From Chloroflexota bacterium (GTDB taxonomy: Bacteria > Chloroflexota > Anaerolineae > DUEN01): a stretch of DNA of 64,000 bases. Within the stretch, counting starts at the first letter, position 1. Every line of letters starts with the position of its first letter. Made by a program: the position numbers and the translations under genes. Positions 28,139-39,800 of this stretch are shown piece by piece. The DNA is taken from positions 27,151-91,150 of the forward strand of contig JAADGJ010000119.1 in NCBI GenBank assembly GCA_013152435.1. Reading direction: 5' to 3'. The notes beneath the pieces were generated by a model. The model had not been told where the DNA came from and made no database searches. It saw nothing but the letters and a program-made list of their open reading frames with translations.

Positions 28139-30430
28139 TCACCGCCGGACGGGGTCAGAACGCCCCTCAGGAGACGTCTCGGCCATCCCTTTTGGCTCCC
28201 CCGCCCCATCCAGGCGATCCACGCGCCCGGCCCCGCAGATCCTCCGCGTGACCCGGGGATCGCCATAGTAGGCGACGTTCCCCCCACCGGACACGAGCAC
28301 GTCCATCTCCTCACGCGCCCGGACGACCGCCCGCCCCGGGCCGTGCACCCGGACCTCGGCGACCCGGCTGTCCAACCCGGCCCCATCGCAGCGGCCCGCC
28401 CCGCTGACGCGCACCTCCAGGCGATCGACCCGGCCCGAGAGGCGCGCCACCCCCGGCCCGTTCACCCGCACCACCAGGCGCTCCACGTCGATGCCCTCCA
28501 GGTCCACCGTCTCCGCCCCGTTGACCACGATTTCCAGCCGCGCCTCATCGGCATCCGGGGCCTCGCCCGCCGCCGAACGGCCCCCATCGGCAGGTTCATC
28601 CGAGGCCAGGGCGGGCACGGCCGCGGCGGGACGCGCCACCTCCGGGATCTCCTCGTCCGGGAACTGCTTGCGATACATCTCGTAATAGGCGCCGCGACGC
28701 GCCAGCAGCTCCTCATGCGTGCCGCGCTCCACGATGCGGCCGTCCACGATCATCAGCACCTGGTCGGCGTTGCGAATGGTGCTCAGCCGGTGGGCGATGA
28801 CGAAGCTGGTCCGCCCGCGCAACAGGCGGTCCAACGCCCGCTGGATCAGCATCTCCGTGCGGGTGTCCACGTTGGAAGTCGCCTCGTCCAGGATGAGGAT
28901 ACGGGGGTCGGCCAGTACCGCGCGAGCGAAAGCGATGAGCTGTCGCTGTCCCTGGGAGAAGTTGGAGCCCCGCTCCTGCACGCGAGTCTGATACCCATCC
29001 GGCAGCCGGGAGATGAAGTCGTGGGCGTTGACCAGCCGGGCGGCCGCCTCCACCTCCTCATCCGTCGCGTCCAGCCGCCCATAGCGGATATTATCCGCCA
29101 CCGTGCCCGAGAAGAGGAACGTATCCTGGAGGACGATCCCCATCTGGCGACGCATGCTGGCCTGCCTCACCCGACGTACATCCATGCCATCGATGAGCAC
29201 CGCGCCGTCCCACACGTCATAGAAGCGCATGAGCAGGTTGACGATGCTGGTCTTGCCCGCGCCCGTCGGCCCGACCAACGCCAACGTCTGCCCGGGCCTG
29301 GCCTCCAGGCAGATATCGTGCAGCACCTCCTCGCCGGGCTTGTAGCCGAAGTACACGTGATCGAACACCACATGCCCTCGGATCGGGGGCATCTCGATGG
29401 CATCCGGCGCGTCCTGGATCTCGGGACGCTCATCCAGCAGGTGGAAGATGCGCTCCGCCCCGGCCAGGGCCGACTGCATCGTGGTGTAAAGCTGGGAGAT
29501 CGATCGGATCGGCATGAAGAAGCGCTGCACGTATCCCAGAAAGGCCACGATCAGGCCGACGGAAGCCTGCCCCTGCACGGCCAGATAGCCCCCATATCCG
29601 GCCACGATGGCCATCGCGATGGCGCTCAGCAGGTCCACCGCGGGCGTGAAGGCGGCCGTGATGGTCCGGGCGTAGATGTTGGCATCCCGGTTGGCCGCGT
29701 TCAGCTCGTAGAACCGCCGGAGGTTGGCCTGCTCCCGGGCGAACGCCTGCACCTCCCGCACGCCGGAGATGTTCTCCTCCAGCTCCGCGGAGACGGCCCC
29801 GATCCTCTCCCGCGTGCGACGAAACGCCACCCGCGCCCGGCGGGCGAAGTAGAGTGTCGTCACGACCATGAAGGGGATGACCGAAAAGGAGACCAGGGCC
29901 AGCCGGGTCTGCATGCGCAACATCACCACGATGATCCCCACCAGGGACAGCGAGTTGATCACCGTGCGGTTCAGCCCATTGCTCAGGAACTGGTTGATGG
30001 TGTCCGTATCATTGACCAAACGGCTCATCAGATCGCCGGCGTCATGGGTGTCGAAGTAGCGGATCGAGAGCCGCTGAATCTGCTCGAAGATATCATCCCG
30101 CAGACGCTGCAGGGTGCGCTGGGCCACCACCGCCATGGTGTAGTTGCTCAACGCGTTGAAGACATACCCGGCCAGGATCGTCCCGGCGAGCATCCCCATG
30201 GTCACCGCCAGCCCGTGGCGATCCCCCCGGGCGATGAACTGATCGATAGCCCTGCCGACCAGATAGGGGGCGGCCAGAGGCGTTAACGAGGCGCCTACCG
30301 TGGCGATGGTCACCAGCAGCAACGTCAGCCGATGCGGCCACAGATAAGCGAAAAGCCGCCGCGCCGCCTGGCGACGATTCCTGGCCTTCTCCGGCGTGCG
30401 GGCCAGCCCCCGCAAACCACCATGAAACAT
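28139..30430 (-). CDS. ABC exporter half-transporter with C-terminal GIN/DUF2807-like domain
   Basis: A 763-residue half-transporter. Six membrane helices (about 25-310) precede the nucleotide-binding domain: Walker A GPTGAGKTS, signature FSQGQ (not LSGGQ) and Walker B ILILDEATSN with a normal catalytic Glu. The expected end is near residue 595. A further stretch follows: a low-complexity linker (about 598-627), then about 130 residues built from short repeats such as VVRVNGPGVARLSG, VRVSGAGRCDG and VLVSGGGNVAYYG. This matches the beta-helical GIN/DUF2807 pattern. The ATG at 30430 overlaps the TGA of the preceding half-transporter by one base, so the two are translated together as a heterodimer. 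The tail sits on the cytoplasmic side, which is odd for a domain usually found outside the cell. Confidence 0.88.
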   Translation of the reverse strand: MFHGGLRGLARTPEKARNRRQAARRLFAYLWPHRLTLLLVTIATVGASLTPLAAPYLVGRAIDQFIARGDRHGLAVTMGMLAGTILAGYVFNALSNYTMAVVAQRTLQRLRDDIFEQIQRLSIRYFDTHDAGDLMSRLVNDTDTINQFLSNGLNRTVINSLSLVGIIVVMLRMQTRLALVSFSVIPFMVVTTLYFARRARVAFRRTRERIGAVSAELEENISGVREVQAFAREQANLRRFYELNAANRDANIYARTITAAFTPAVDLLSAIAMAIVAGYGGYLAVQGQASVGLIVAFLGYVQRFFMPIRSISQLYTTMQSALAGAERIFHLLDERPEIQDAPDAIEMPPIRGHVVFDHVYFGYKPGEEVLHDICLEARPGQTLALVGPTGAGKTSIVNLLMRFYDVWDGAVLIDGMDVRRVRQASMRRQMGIVLQDTFLFSGTVADNIRYGRLDATDEEVEAAARLVNAHDFISRLPDGYQTRVQERGSNFSQGQRQLIAFARAVLADPRILILDEATSNVDTRTEMLIQRALDRLLRGRTSFVIAHRLSTIRNADQVLMIVDGRIVERGTHEELLARRGAYYEMYRKQFPDEEIPEVARPAAAVPALASDEPADGGRSAAGEAPDADEARLEIVVNGAETVDLEGIDVERLVVRVNGPGVARLSGRVDRLEVRVSGAGRCDGAGLDSRVAEVRVHGPGRAVVRAREEMDVLVSGGGNVAYYGDPRVTRRICGAGRVDRLDGAGEPKGMAETSPEGRSDPVRR

Positions 30431-32289
30431 CAATCCACCCCTCTGAACCGCGCTGCATCGGCCGCGGTCTGGGCCTCCCGAAGGGCGCCGTTGCCATCCC
30501 CGGGAACGGTCACCCCGGTGAACCACCTGGACCGCTGACCGCCCAGTTGCAGATAATAGATCTCCGCGTAGATGGGGCTGATCTCCAACAGCTCCTCATG
30601 CCGTCCCTGAGCCACCAGCCGCCCGCGATCCAACACCAGGATGCGGTCCGCCCGCCGGACGGTGCTCACCCGCTGCGCGATGATGAAGGAGGTGCGCCCC
30701 TCCATGAGGCGCTCCAACGCCCGCTGGATGCGCGCCTCCGTCTCCACATCGACGCTGGAGGTGTAGTCATCCAGGATCAGGATGCGCGGGTTCGTCAGCA
30801 GCGCCCGGGCGATGGCGATCCGCTGCTTCTGCCCACCCGAGAGCCCCACGCCTCGCTCGCCCACGCGGGTCTCATATCCATCCGGGAAGCCCACGATGAA
30901 CTCGTGCGCCTCGGCTGCCCGGGCGGCGGCGATGATCTCGTCCATGCTGGCATCCGGCCGACCGAACGCGATATTCTCCCGGATGGTGCCCGTGAACAGG
31001 TTCGTCTCCTGCAACACGATGCCGATCTGCGAGCGCAGGCTGTGCAACGTCACATCGCGCACGTCGTAACCGTCGATGCGGACCGCGCCGGACTTGACAT
31101 CATAGAAGCGCGGGATCAGGTTGATGATCGTCGTCTTGCCCGAGCCCGTCTCGCCCAGCAAGGCCACCGTCTCGCCCGGCTCGACCACGAAGGAGACATC
31201 CTTCAGGGCATCCTCGCTGGCGCCAATGTAGCGGAAGTACACGTGATCGAACTCCACGCGCCCCCGGACGGGAGGCAACTCGATGGCATCCGGGCGCTCC
31301 TTCACCTCCGTCTCCGCATCCAGGATCTCGAAGATGCGTCGGGCCGAAGCCCCCGCCCGGGTCATCATGCCCAGGATCATGCCCAGGAAGAAGAGCGGCA
31401 GGGTGAGCATGGCCAGATAGGTGTTGAAGGCCACCAGCTCGCCCAGGGTAAGCCGATTGTCGATGACGCGCAGCCCGCCCACCCAGATCACGATCAGGGT
31501 ACCGATACCGCCCAGGGTGAAGATGAGCGGGATGCTGAACCCCATAATACGCGCCACATACAGGTTCTCCTCCAGCAGATCCAGGTTGGCCGCCTTGAAC
31601 CGCTGGATCTCATACGGCTCCCGGGCGAACGCCCGCACCACCCGGGCCCCGGCCAGATTCTCCTGCAAGATGGTGTTGAGGTTCCCCAGCTTCTGCTGGA
31701 TGATCATGAAGTGCGGCATGACCTTGCGCAGCACGATCACCATGATCACGAGCGCGATGGGAACGATGGTGAGGGACATCAGGGCGAGCCGCCAGTCCAG
31801 CAGGATCAGCAGTGTCATCGTGCCCATGAACATGATCAGCGTGTTCAGAAGCTGCGGGAATCCCATGCCGACGAACATGCGCACGATGTCCACATCATTG
31901 GTCGCTCGCGTCATCAACTGGCCCGTCTGCGCCCGATCGTGGTAGCTAAAGGAGAGGGACTGGAGCTTGGTGTAGATCTCCTGCCGCAGGTCGAAGGCCA
32001 CGCCCTGGGACGCCCTCTCGGCCAGGTACCCCTGGAGGAAGGTGAAGAGGCCGCGCACGACCGCCAGGCCCACCAGCCCCATGGCCATGCCGTAGATGAG
32101 TCGCAGGTCCCCGGCCTTGATGCCTCGATCGACCAGGATCTGTAGCAGGCGAGGCATGGCCAGGTTTCCGACGGTGGCCAGCAACAGGCTGAGCCACGCC
32201 CCCAACGCCGTCAACCAGTACGGCCGTAAATAGCCGAGCGACCGCCAGATATCTCGCGTCATGCCCGGCCGGCCGGATCCATGCTCCAT
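30430..32289 (-). CDS. ABC exporter half-transporter, degenerate-site partner
   Basis: A 619-residue half-transporter: six membrane helices (about 15-300), Walker A GETGSGKTT, signature LSGGQ, and Walker B ILILDDYTSSVD in which the catalytic Glu is Asp. Together with the FSQGQ signature of the partner this makes one ATP site degenerate, as in known TM287/288-like heterodimers. Strong ribosome site GGAGGTAGC. It follows the TetR gene by 4 bases and overlaps the partner gene, forming one operon. Confidence 0.92.
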   Translation of the reverse strand: MEHGSGRPGMTRDIWRSLGYLRPYWLTALGAWLSLLLATVGNLAMPRLLQILVDRGIKAGDLRLIYGMAMGLVGLAVVRGLFTFLQGYLAERASQGVAFDLRQEIYTKLQSLSFSYHDRAQTGQLMTRATNDVDIVRMFVGMGFPQLLNTLIMFMGTMTLLILLDWRLALMSLTIVPIALVIMVIVLRKVMPHFMIIQQKLGNLNTILQENLAGARVVRAFAREPYEIQRFKAANLDLLEENLYVARIMGFSIPLIFTLGGIGTLIVIWVGGLRVIDNRLTLGELVAFNTYLAMLTLPLFFLGMILGMMTRAGASARRIFEILDAETEVKERPDAIELPPVRGRVEFDHVYFRYIGASEDALKDVSFVVEPGETVALLGETGSGKTTIINLIPRFYDVKSGAVRIDGYDVRDVTLHSLRSQIGIVLQETNLFTGTIRENIAFGRPDASMDEIIAAARAAEAHEFIVGFPDGYETRVGERGVGLSGGQKQRIAIARALLTNPRILILDDYTSSVDVETEARIQRALERLMEGRTSFIIAQRVSTVRRADRILVLDRGRLVAQGRHEELLEISPIYAEIYYLQLGGQRSRWFTGVTVPGDGNGALREAQTAADAARFRGVD

Positions 32290-32293
32290 GCCG

Positions 32294-32887
32294 CTACCTC
32301 CGCGCCATCATGCCGTGCAGGAAGAGATCGACCAACTGCTCCACCTGCTGCTCGGTGAAGCGCTCCTGCTGATCATGAAAGCGCAGCGTGCCCAGCAGGC
32401 CGATGAACGCCCGAGCGGCCAGCTCCGGATCCACAGAGCGCAACACGCCGCGCTCCTGCCCCGTGCGGATCACACTGACTACAGCCCCCAGCACGTTCTG
32501 GTGGAAGTAATCGCGCAGCGCGTGGGCCCGCTCCTTCCCGAGCTGGCGCATCGCCTCGGCGAAGACGTGAGCCGTATCCTGCCGAAACCGGAGGTGTTCG
32601 GCGTAGACGCGCGCCACCGCCGCCAATTGATTCAGAGGATCATCGCCGGCCGCGGCCGCCTCCTCGCGCATGGTCTGCGCCAGGCGCTCCGAGTGACGAA
32701 TGGCCACCTGGTAGAACAGGTCCGCCTTATTGCTGAAGTGATAGTACAGGGCGGCATTGGTCATGCCGCATGCCCTGGCCAGCTCCCGAATGGAAACGCC
32801 CCGATACCCGCGCTCCCCAAACAGGCGCTCCGCCTCCCGGATAATCCGCTCCCTTCCGTCAAGCGTCTCCGATGTCGCTTCCGCCAA
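32294..32887 (-). CDS. TetR-family transcriptional regulator
   Basis: A 197-residue repressor with the N-terminal HTH (about 12-58: RIIREAERLFGERGYRGVSIRELA, then MTNAALYYHFSNKADLF). The C-terminal ligand-binding domain is unassigned. The TTG start at 32887 follows GGGGGAGGTG. It is the first gene of the exporter operon and probably represses it in the absence of the exported ligand. Confidence 0.92.
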   Translation of the reverse strand: MAEATSETLDGRERIIREAERLFGERGYRGVSIRELARACGMTNAALYYHFSNKADLFYQVAIRHSERLAQTMREEAAAAGDDPLNQLAAVARVYAEHLRFRQDTAHVFAEAMRQLGKERAHALRDYFHQNVLGAVVSVIRTGQERGVLRSVDPELAARAFIGLLGTLRFHDQQERFTEQQVEQLVDLFLHGMMARR

Positions 32888-33002
32888 CCGACACCTCCCC
32901 CGCTATTCACGGTAGGGCGGGTTTCTTACCCGCCATCTTGCGGCCGGTATGGAAACCGGTCCTGCTTTGAGGGACAGCACTACGGTCACCATCGATCCGC
33001 CT

Positions 33003-33180
33003 CCTGGGGAGGCCTGGAGGGGCAAGCCCCTCCAGAGAACATTCTTCTTTTTGCCTCTTGCCTGCCTGGGCCCGGCCTGAATTCCCATCGGGGCCGGGAA
33101 TGGCAGGCCAAGGGCAGGAAAAGGGTCTCTTTTGGCGGAGGGAGGGCCCTCCGCACCTCCCCGGTTTCCGGAGCGAAAGC
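33003..33180. repeat. diverged family A repeat
   Basis: Shares GGGGAGGCCTGGAGGGGCAAGCCCCTCCAG, TTGCCTGCCTGGGCC and GGCAGGCCAAGGGCAGG layout with the other copies but has no recognisable termini. It sits in the gap upstream of the TetR operon. Confidence 0.5.
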
Positions 33181-33233
33181 TCTTTCCCTATGACCACGGT
33201 TAAGTGCAGCGCTACCGATACACCATCCTATTC

Positions 33234-33247
33234 ACTGAACGTTCGGT
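33234..33247. promoter_or_regulatory. putative TetR operator
   Basis: ACTGAAC-GTTCGGT is a 14-bp palindrome with one mismatch, 347 bases upstream of the TetR start. It is a plausible binding site by form and position only. Confidence 0.35.
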
Positions 33248-33333
33248 AAGTGCGCCCATAGGATAACCGAACCTCACCGAATGCGCAAGGGGAAACGCCC
33301 GTTGTAGTAAGCAGAGGAGCTCCCTTGCATCGA

Positions 33334-33527
33334 AATGCCAATCGCTTCTGCTATGGGGAGGCCCGGAGGCGCTTCGCCCTCCCGGAAAAAGCCCTTCTCC
33401 CGCCTTCGACCTGCCTGGCCTCGGCCCAGATCCCCGCGGAAAGGGCCGAGAAAGGCAGGTGCAGGCCGGAAAAGGAGGATTTCCGTGGAGGGGATCTCCC
33501 CTCCACACCTCCCCTTGTGGAGCTGGT
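33334..33527. repeat. family A repeat lacking termini
   Basis: Matches copy 2 closely from AAATGCC..GCTTCTGCTATGGGGAGG through TTGTGGAGCTGG, but the terminal inverted repeats are gone. It lies in the promoter region of the macroglobulin gene. The rest of the 32888-33818 gap holds a palindromic TACAAT region (CTCATTGT/ACAATGAG, 33655-33673) that may be the macroglobulin promoter. Confidence 0.65.
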
Positions 33528-33818
33528 AAATATCTTAGGGTCTCAGTGCCTTAGTGGTTCCTGAAGAAGGACTTTTCCCAGAGAAACTGGCCGTCCCTCC
33601 GAGCCATCCCGGGGAGGGGGAACAAAGCGGTTCGGCGCCTCGTCTGATATGTGTCTCATTGTGGTACAATGAGAGGCCGTGCGGAGAGCTACGGTCTTCG
33701 CGCCGTCCGCGTCGGCAGGTGGTGATCCCCGCGTGATCGCACCATCGAGGATGCGCGGCCGGGCGTGAGGGTTCGGTCCGCTCACGGTCTGTCCCGCAAG
33801 ATAAAGGAGCGTGATCCG

Positions 33819-36800
33819 ATGAGATCTGTCTATCCTCTACTCCTCCTGCTGCTCGGCCTGGGCCTGATCGCCGGGTGCTCACAGCAGACCGGCCCGGTTC
33901 GATCCTTGGAAGGAGCTGCGATGACCCACACGGAGATCCGTATCCAGACGGAGCCGGACGACCAAGGCGACGGAGGAGGGCTTCAGATTCGCCTGAGCGA
34001 GGGCGGTGAGCCCTCCGGCGAGATCCCCTCCATCCCATCGGCGGTGGCCACGCCGTTACCGGAGCCGGAGATCCAGCAGATCCTGGATCGCCTGCCGCCC
34101 CTGCCGGTGGAGGCGGAGGACGAACAGCCCTTCGCCCTCCCGGAGGAATCGCTGCCGCCTCCTCGCGTGGGAGAGACCATCCAGGAGCCATTCCCCCCGC
34201 CCGTGACGGCCGAGGGGCCGGAGCAGCCGGCCGTGGGCCCGCTGGAGGTCGTCCGCTACGCGCCGGAGGGCGAGGTCCCACTGGCCCCCTACCTCAGCGT
34301 CACCTTCTCCCAGCCCATGGTCGCGCTGAGCTCCTACGAGGACCTGGCTCGCGAGGGCGTGCCCGTTAAGCTCAGCCCGCAACCGCCGGGGACATGGCGA
34401 TGGGTGGGCACGAAGACGCTGGTGTTCCAGCCCGATGGCCGCTTCCCCATGGCCACCCGCTACACCGTCGAGATCCCGGCCGGAACGAAATCGGCTATCG
34501 GCGGCGTGCTGGAACAGGCGGTGAGGTGGACCTTCACGACGCCTCCGCCCAACGTGCGGACGTTCTACCCCACGACCGGCCCCCAACGGCGTGACGTGCT
34601 CATGTTCGCCGCCTTTGATCAGCACATCGACCCGGATGCGGTCCTCCCCACCATCACGGTGACGGCGGACAAGCAAGCGTACGCTTTGCGCCTCGCCACG
34701 GCCGAGGAGGTGGCCAAGGATGACACCGTGAGCCGGCTGGCGAAGGAGGCCGGAGAGGGACGATGGCTGGCCTTCCGGGCCAACACCCTGTTCCCCGCCG
34801 ACACCACCATCACGGTGACCATCGGGCCGGACACACCGTCGGCCGAGGGCCCCCTGCGCACGGAAAAGCCCCAGCAGTTCACCTTCTACACCTACGCCCC
34901 TCTCCGAGTCGTCGACCACGGCTGCACCTGGGACGAGGACTGTTCCCCGATGACGCCCTGGTACATCCAATTCAACAATCCCATCGACGAAGCCCGCTTC
35001 GAGCCCTCGATGATCCAGGTGACGCCAGATGTCCCGGGGCTCAAGGTTGAGATCTTCGGCGACACGCTCACGCTACGCGGGCGCACCCGTGGCCGCACGA
35101 CCTATCAGGTCACCCTGAGCGCGGCCATCCCCGATCGATTCGGACAGACGCTGGGGGAGGACCAAACGCTGACCTTCACCGTCGGATCGGCAGCCCCTGC
35201 CATTCTGCGATCCGGCGGCAACCTGGTCGTTCTGGCCCCCTATGGCAAGCCCTCCTATTCCGTCTTCACCGTCAACTACGGGGAGCTGGATGTACAGATA
35301 TACGCCGTACAACCCGAGGACTGGCCCGCTTATCAGAAGTACCTGCAAGAGCTCCACCGTACGGATTCGCCGCCGTCGCCGCCCGGCCAGCTGGTCCTCT
35401 CCAGGACGATCCCGGTCGATGCCCGGCCGGATGAGTGGACGGAGACGGCCATCGACCTGAGCCCGATACTGGAAGACGGCTTCGGCCAGTTCGTCCTGGT
35501 GATCCAGCCCCAACCCGGGGCGCTCGACGTCCTCTCCCGTCTCCTGCGCTCCAAGCCGCCGGAGTCGATCCAGGCCTGGGTGCAGGTCACCCACATCGGA
35601 CTGGACGCCTTCGTCGATGACGACGAGATGATCGCCTGGGTGAACGACCTGCGAGACGGCGCGCCCCTGGAGGGAGTCCAGGTGACCCTGTTCCCGTCGG
35701 GCGAGAGCGCCGTCACCGATGAGGAGGGACTGGCGAGGTTGAGACTGCCCAAGGGGGCTGAGGCGAGCCTGCTGATCGCCCGAAAGGGCCAGGACGTGGC
35801 TTTCCTGCCGGAAAACCTGTACTGGTGGGGGGACGGATGGCAGCAGCGCTCGCGGCGGGACTGGCTGCGCTGGTACGTCTTCGACGATCGCCAGATCTAC
35901 CGCCCGGGAGAGGAGGTTCACGTCAAGGGATGGATCCGGCGCATCGAGGATGGGCCGGATGGGGATGTGAACCTGGTACGAGACGCCGTCCGAAAGGTCC
36001 GCTACCGGGTGGTGGATCCCCGAGGGAACGAGATCCACGACGGCTGGCTGGATGTCAACGCACTGGGCGGGTTCGACCTGGCCTTCACGTTGCCGGAGGC
36101 GGTGAACCTGGGCTATGCATCGCTCCATCTCACCGCGGAGGGCGTCGGCGATCTCGGCGGCCGCAACTACGAGCACTCCTTCCAGATCCAGGAGTTCCGT
36201 CGACCGGAATTCGAGGTCACGGTCGACGCCAGCGAGGGTCCCCACTTCGTCGGCGACTATGCCATCGCCTCCGTTGAAGCGAAGTACTACGCCGGCGGTC
36301 CCCTCCCCAACGCCGAGGTGACCTGGCAGGTCACCTCAACCCCGGGCCACTACACGCCGCCCGGATGGGATGACTTCGTCTTCGGCAAATGGGTTCCCTG
36401 GTGGATCGAAGCGCGCACGATGGCCGCCGAGACGTCCTTCGGCCCGTGGCCACCTTATCGCCCGATCCAGGTCGAGACATACCAGGGGCGAACGGATGCT
36501 TCCGGCGTTCACCGCCTGCGCATCGACTTCGAATCTATGGACCCGCCCCAGCCCACCGTGGTGCGAGCCGAGGCGACCGTCATGGATGTGAACCGTCAGG
36601 CGTGGACCGCGGCGACCGACCTGCTGGTCCACCCAGCGGAGCTCTACGTCGGGCTGCGCACGGAGCGCATCTTCGTCCGGCTAGGCCAGCCGCTGGAAGT
36701 GAAGGCCATCGTCGTAGATGTGGACGGCAACCCGGTCCCGGGCCGCACCATCCGCATGCAGGCCGCGCGCCTCGACTGGACGTATCGGTACGGCGCGTGG

Positions 36801-39800
36801 CAGCAAGAAGAGGTCGATGTCCAGGAGTGCACGGTGCAATCGGCGAAGGAGCCGGTGACCTGCACGTTCCAACCGACCGAGGGGGGCACCTACCGGATCG
36901 TCGCCACCGTGCTGGACGATTGGGAACGCCGCAACGAGACGGAGATCACGCGATGGGTGAGCGGCGGCAAAAGACCCGTTGCCCAGCAGGTGGAGCAGGA
37001 AGAGGTCACGCTGATCCCGGATCGCAAGGAGTATCAGCCGGGCGATGTGGCCGAGATCCTGGTCCAGGCCCCCTTCTACCCGGCTGAGGGCCTGCTCACG
37101 TTGCAACGATCCGGCCTGGTGTACACCGAGCGCTTCACGATGGACGGCCCATCCTACACGCTCGAAATCCCCATCCGGGAGGCGTACATCCCGAACCTGT
37201 ACGTCCAGGTGGATCTGGTCGGCGCGGCGCCCCGCCTGGACGAGGGAGGAGAGGCAAGCGAACGGCTGCCGAAACGCCCCGCCTTTGCCCAGGGGAGCAT
37301 TCGCCTGTCCGTGCCCCCACTCTCCCGCACCCTTTCCCTGGAGGTGACGCCTCGGGATCGGAAGCTGGGGCCGGGCGGCGAAACCACGGTGGACATCGCC
37401 GTGTACGACGCGGCCGGCAATCCGGTCCCCGATAGCGAGGTCGCCATCGTCATCGTGGACGAGGCCGTTCTGGCGTTGACACACTATCAACTCCCGAATC
37501 CTCTCGATGTGTTCTACGCGCAGCGCTCGCCCGGCGTGGAGGACTATCACCTGCGCAATCACGTGCTGCTGGTCAGCCTGGATCAACTCCTGGAGGGAGG
37601 TCGGGCGGACATCGCCGCAGAGGAGATGGTGATGAAAGCGGCGATGCCCGCGGCGCCGATGGAAGAGGCAGCCCCGGGTATGGAAGCCGGCGCCGCCCCG
37701 ATCCGGATGCGGCTTGATTTCAACCCGCTGGCGCTGTTCGCTCCGGAGGTGGTGACCGATGCGGAAGGGCGCGCGCAGGTGAAGGTGAAGCTGCCCGATA
37801 ACCTGACCCGCTACCGGGTGATGGCCGTGGCGGTCGCCGGCGGCAAGCAGTTCGGCACCGGCGAATCCACCATCACCGCCCGCCTGCCGCTGATGGTCCG
37901 GCCGTCGCCGCCGCGCTTCCTCAACTTCGGCGATCGCTTCGAGCTGCCCGTGGTGGTTCAGAACCAGACGGACGAGCCGCTACAGGTGGATGTGGCCGTG
38001 CGGGCCCATAACCTCCAACTGTTGGGCGTCGCGGGTCAGCGGGTCACGGTCCCGGCCAACGACCGGGTCGAGGTGCGCTTCCCGGCAACCACGGTGAGCG
38101 CCGGCACCGCCCGGGTGCAGGTGGGAGCGGTGGCCGGCAGATGGGCCGACGCGGCCCAGTTCGAGCTGCCGGTGTGGACGCCTGCCACCACCGAGGCCTT
38201 CGCCACCTACGGCACCATCGACGAGGGCGCCATCGCCCAACCGGTGATCGCCCCCAGCGGCGTTTTCACCCAGTTCGGCGGCCTGGAGGTCACCACCTCG
38301 TCCACGGCGTTACAGGAGCTGACGGACGCCGTGCTCTATCTGGTCGCCTATCCCTTCGAGTGCGCGGAGCAGCTCGCGTCGCGCATCCTGGCCGTGGCCG
38401 CGCTGGAGGAAGTGCTCACAGCCTTCCAGGCGGAAGGGTTGCCGCCAGCGGAGGAGATCCAGGCGGCGGTGCAGCGGGACATCGAGCGGCTACGGGGCAT
38501 GCAGAACGACGACGGCGGCTTCCCGCTCTGGAAGCGCGGCGACCCGTCGTGGCCGTTCGTGACCGTTCATGTGGCGCACGCGCTGCAGCGAGCGCGCAGC
38601 AAGGATTATCCGGTGCCCGAGGAGATGCTCGAGCGGACGCACGCCTACCTGCGCGACATCGAATCTCACATACCGGACTGGTACGGCCAGCAGGCCAGGG
38701 ATACGATCATCGCCTACAGCCTGTACGTGCGCAAGCTCATGCAGGATACGGACACGCCGAGGGCGCGTCAGCTCATCAAGGAGGTCGGGCTGGACAACCT
38801 GTCGCCGGAGGCCATCGGCTGGCTGTATTATGTGCTGAGCGGCGACCCCGACTCCGACGCCGAGCTGGCCGCTATCCGCCGTCATCTCAACAACCGGGTG
38901 GTGGAGACGGCCGGCACGGCGCACTTCGTCACGGAATACAGCGACGAGGACGCCTACGTGCTGCTGCGCTCCAACCGTCGAGCCGACGGGATCATCCTGG
39001 AGGCGCTCATCGCGGATCAGCCGCAGAGCGATCTGATCCCCAAGCTGGTGCGCGGGCTGCTGGCACACCGCACGCGAGGCCGCTGGACCAATACGCAGGA
39101 GAACGTGTTCATCCTGCTGGCGCTGAACCGGTACTTCAACACCTACGAGGCGGAGACGCCCGATTTCGTAGCCCGCGTGTGGCTGGGCGATCGGTACGCG
39201 GGCGAGTCGGCGTTCCGGGGCCGGACGACGGAGTATCATCGGATTGACATCCCGATGTCGTTCCTGGCGGCCGGTCCCGAGCGGCAGGACCTCATCCTGA
39301 GCAAGGAAGGAAAGGGACGCCTGTACTACCGTCTGGGGATGCGCTATGCGCCGACGAACCTGCGGCTGGAGCCGGTCGATCATGGGTTCACCGTCGAACG
39401 CAGCTATGAGGCGGTGGACGATCCGGACGACGTGCGGCGGGACGAAGATGGCGTCTGGCACGTCAAGGCGGGCGCGCGGGTGCGCGTGCGTCTGACCATG
39501 GTGGCGACCTCACGCCGATACCATGTGGCGCTGGTGGATCCGCTGCCGGCCGGGTTCGAGGCGCTCAACCCGGCGCTGGCGGTGACGGGCAGCCTGCCGC
39601 CGGACACGGCCGAGGCCACCCCACGCTCGCGCTGGTGGTGGTGGTGGACGTGGTACGAGCACCAGAACCTGCGGGACGAACGGGCGGAAGCCTTCACCTC
39701 GCTGCTGTGGGAGGGGGTATACACCTACTCCTACATCGCGCGGGCGACCACACCCGGGGAGTTCATCGTGCCGCCGGCGAAGGCCGAGGAGATGTACGCT

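Noticed and set aside
28343..32145. Two long plus-strand open frames (647 and 532 residues) opposite the ABC exporter genes
   Set aside because: Antisense shadows; both opposite strands carry clear ABC motifs.
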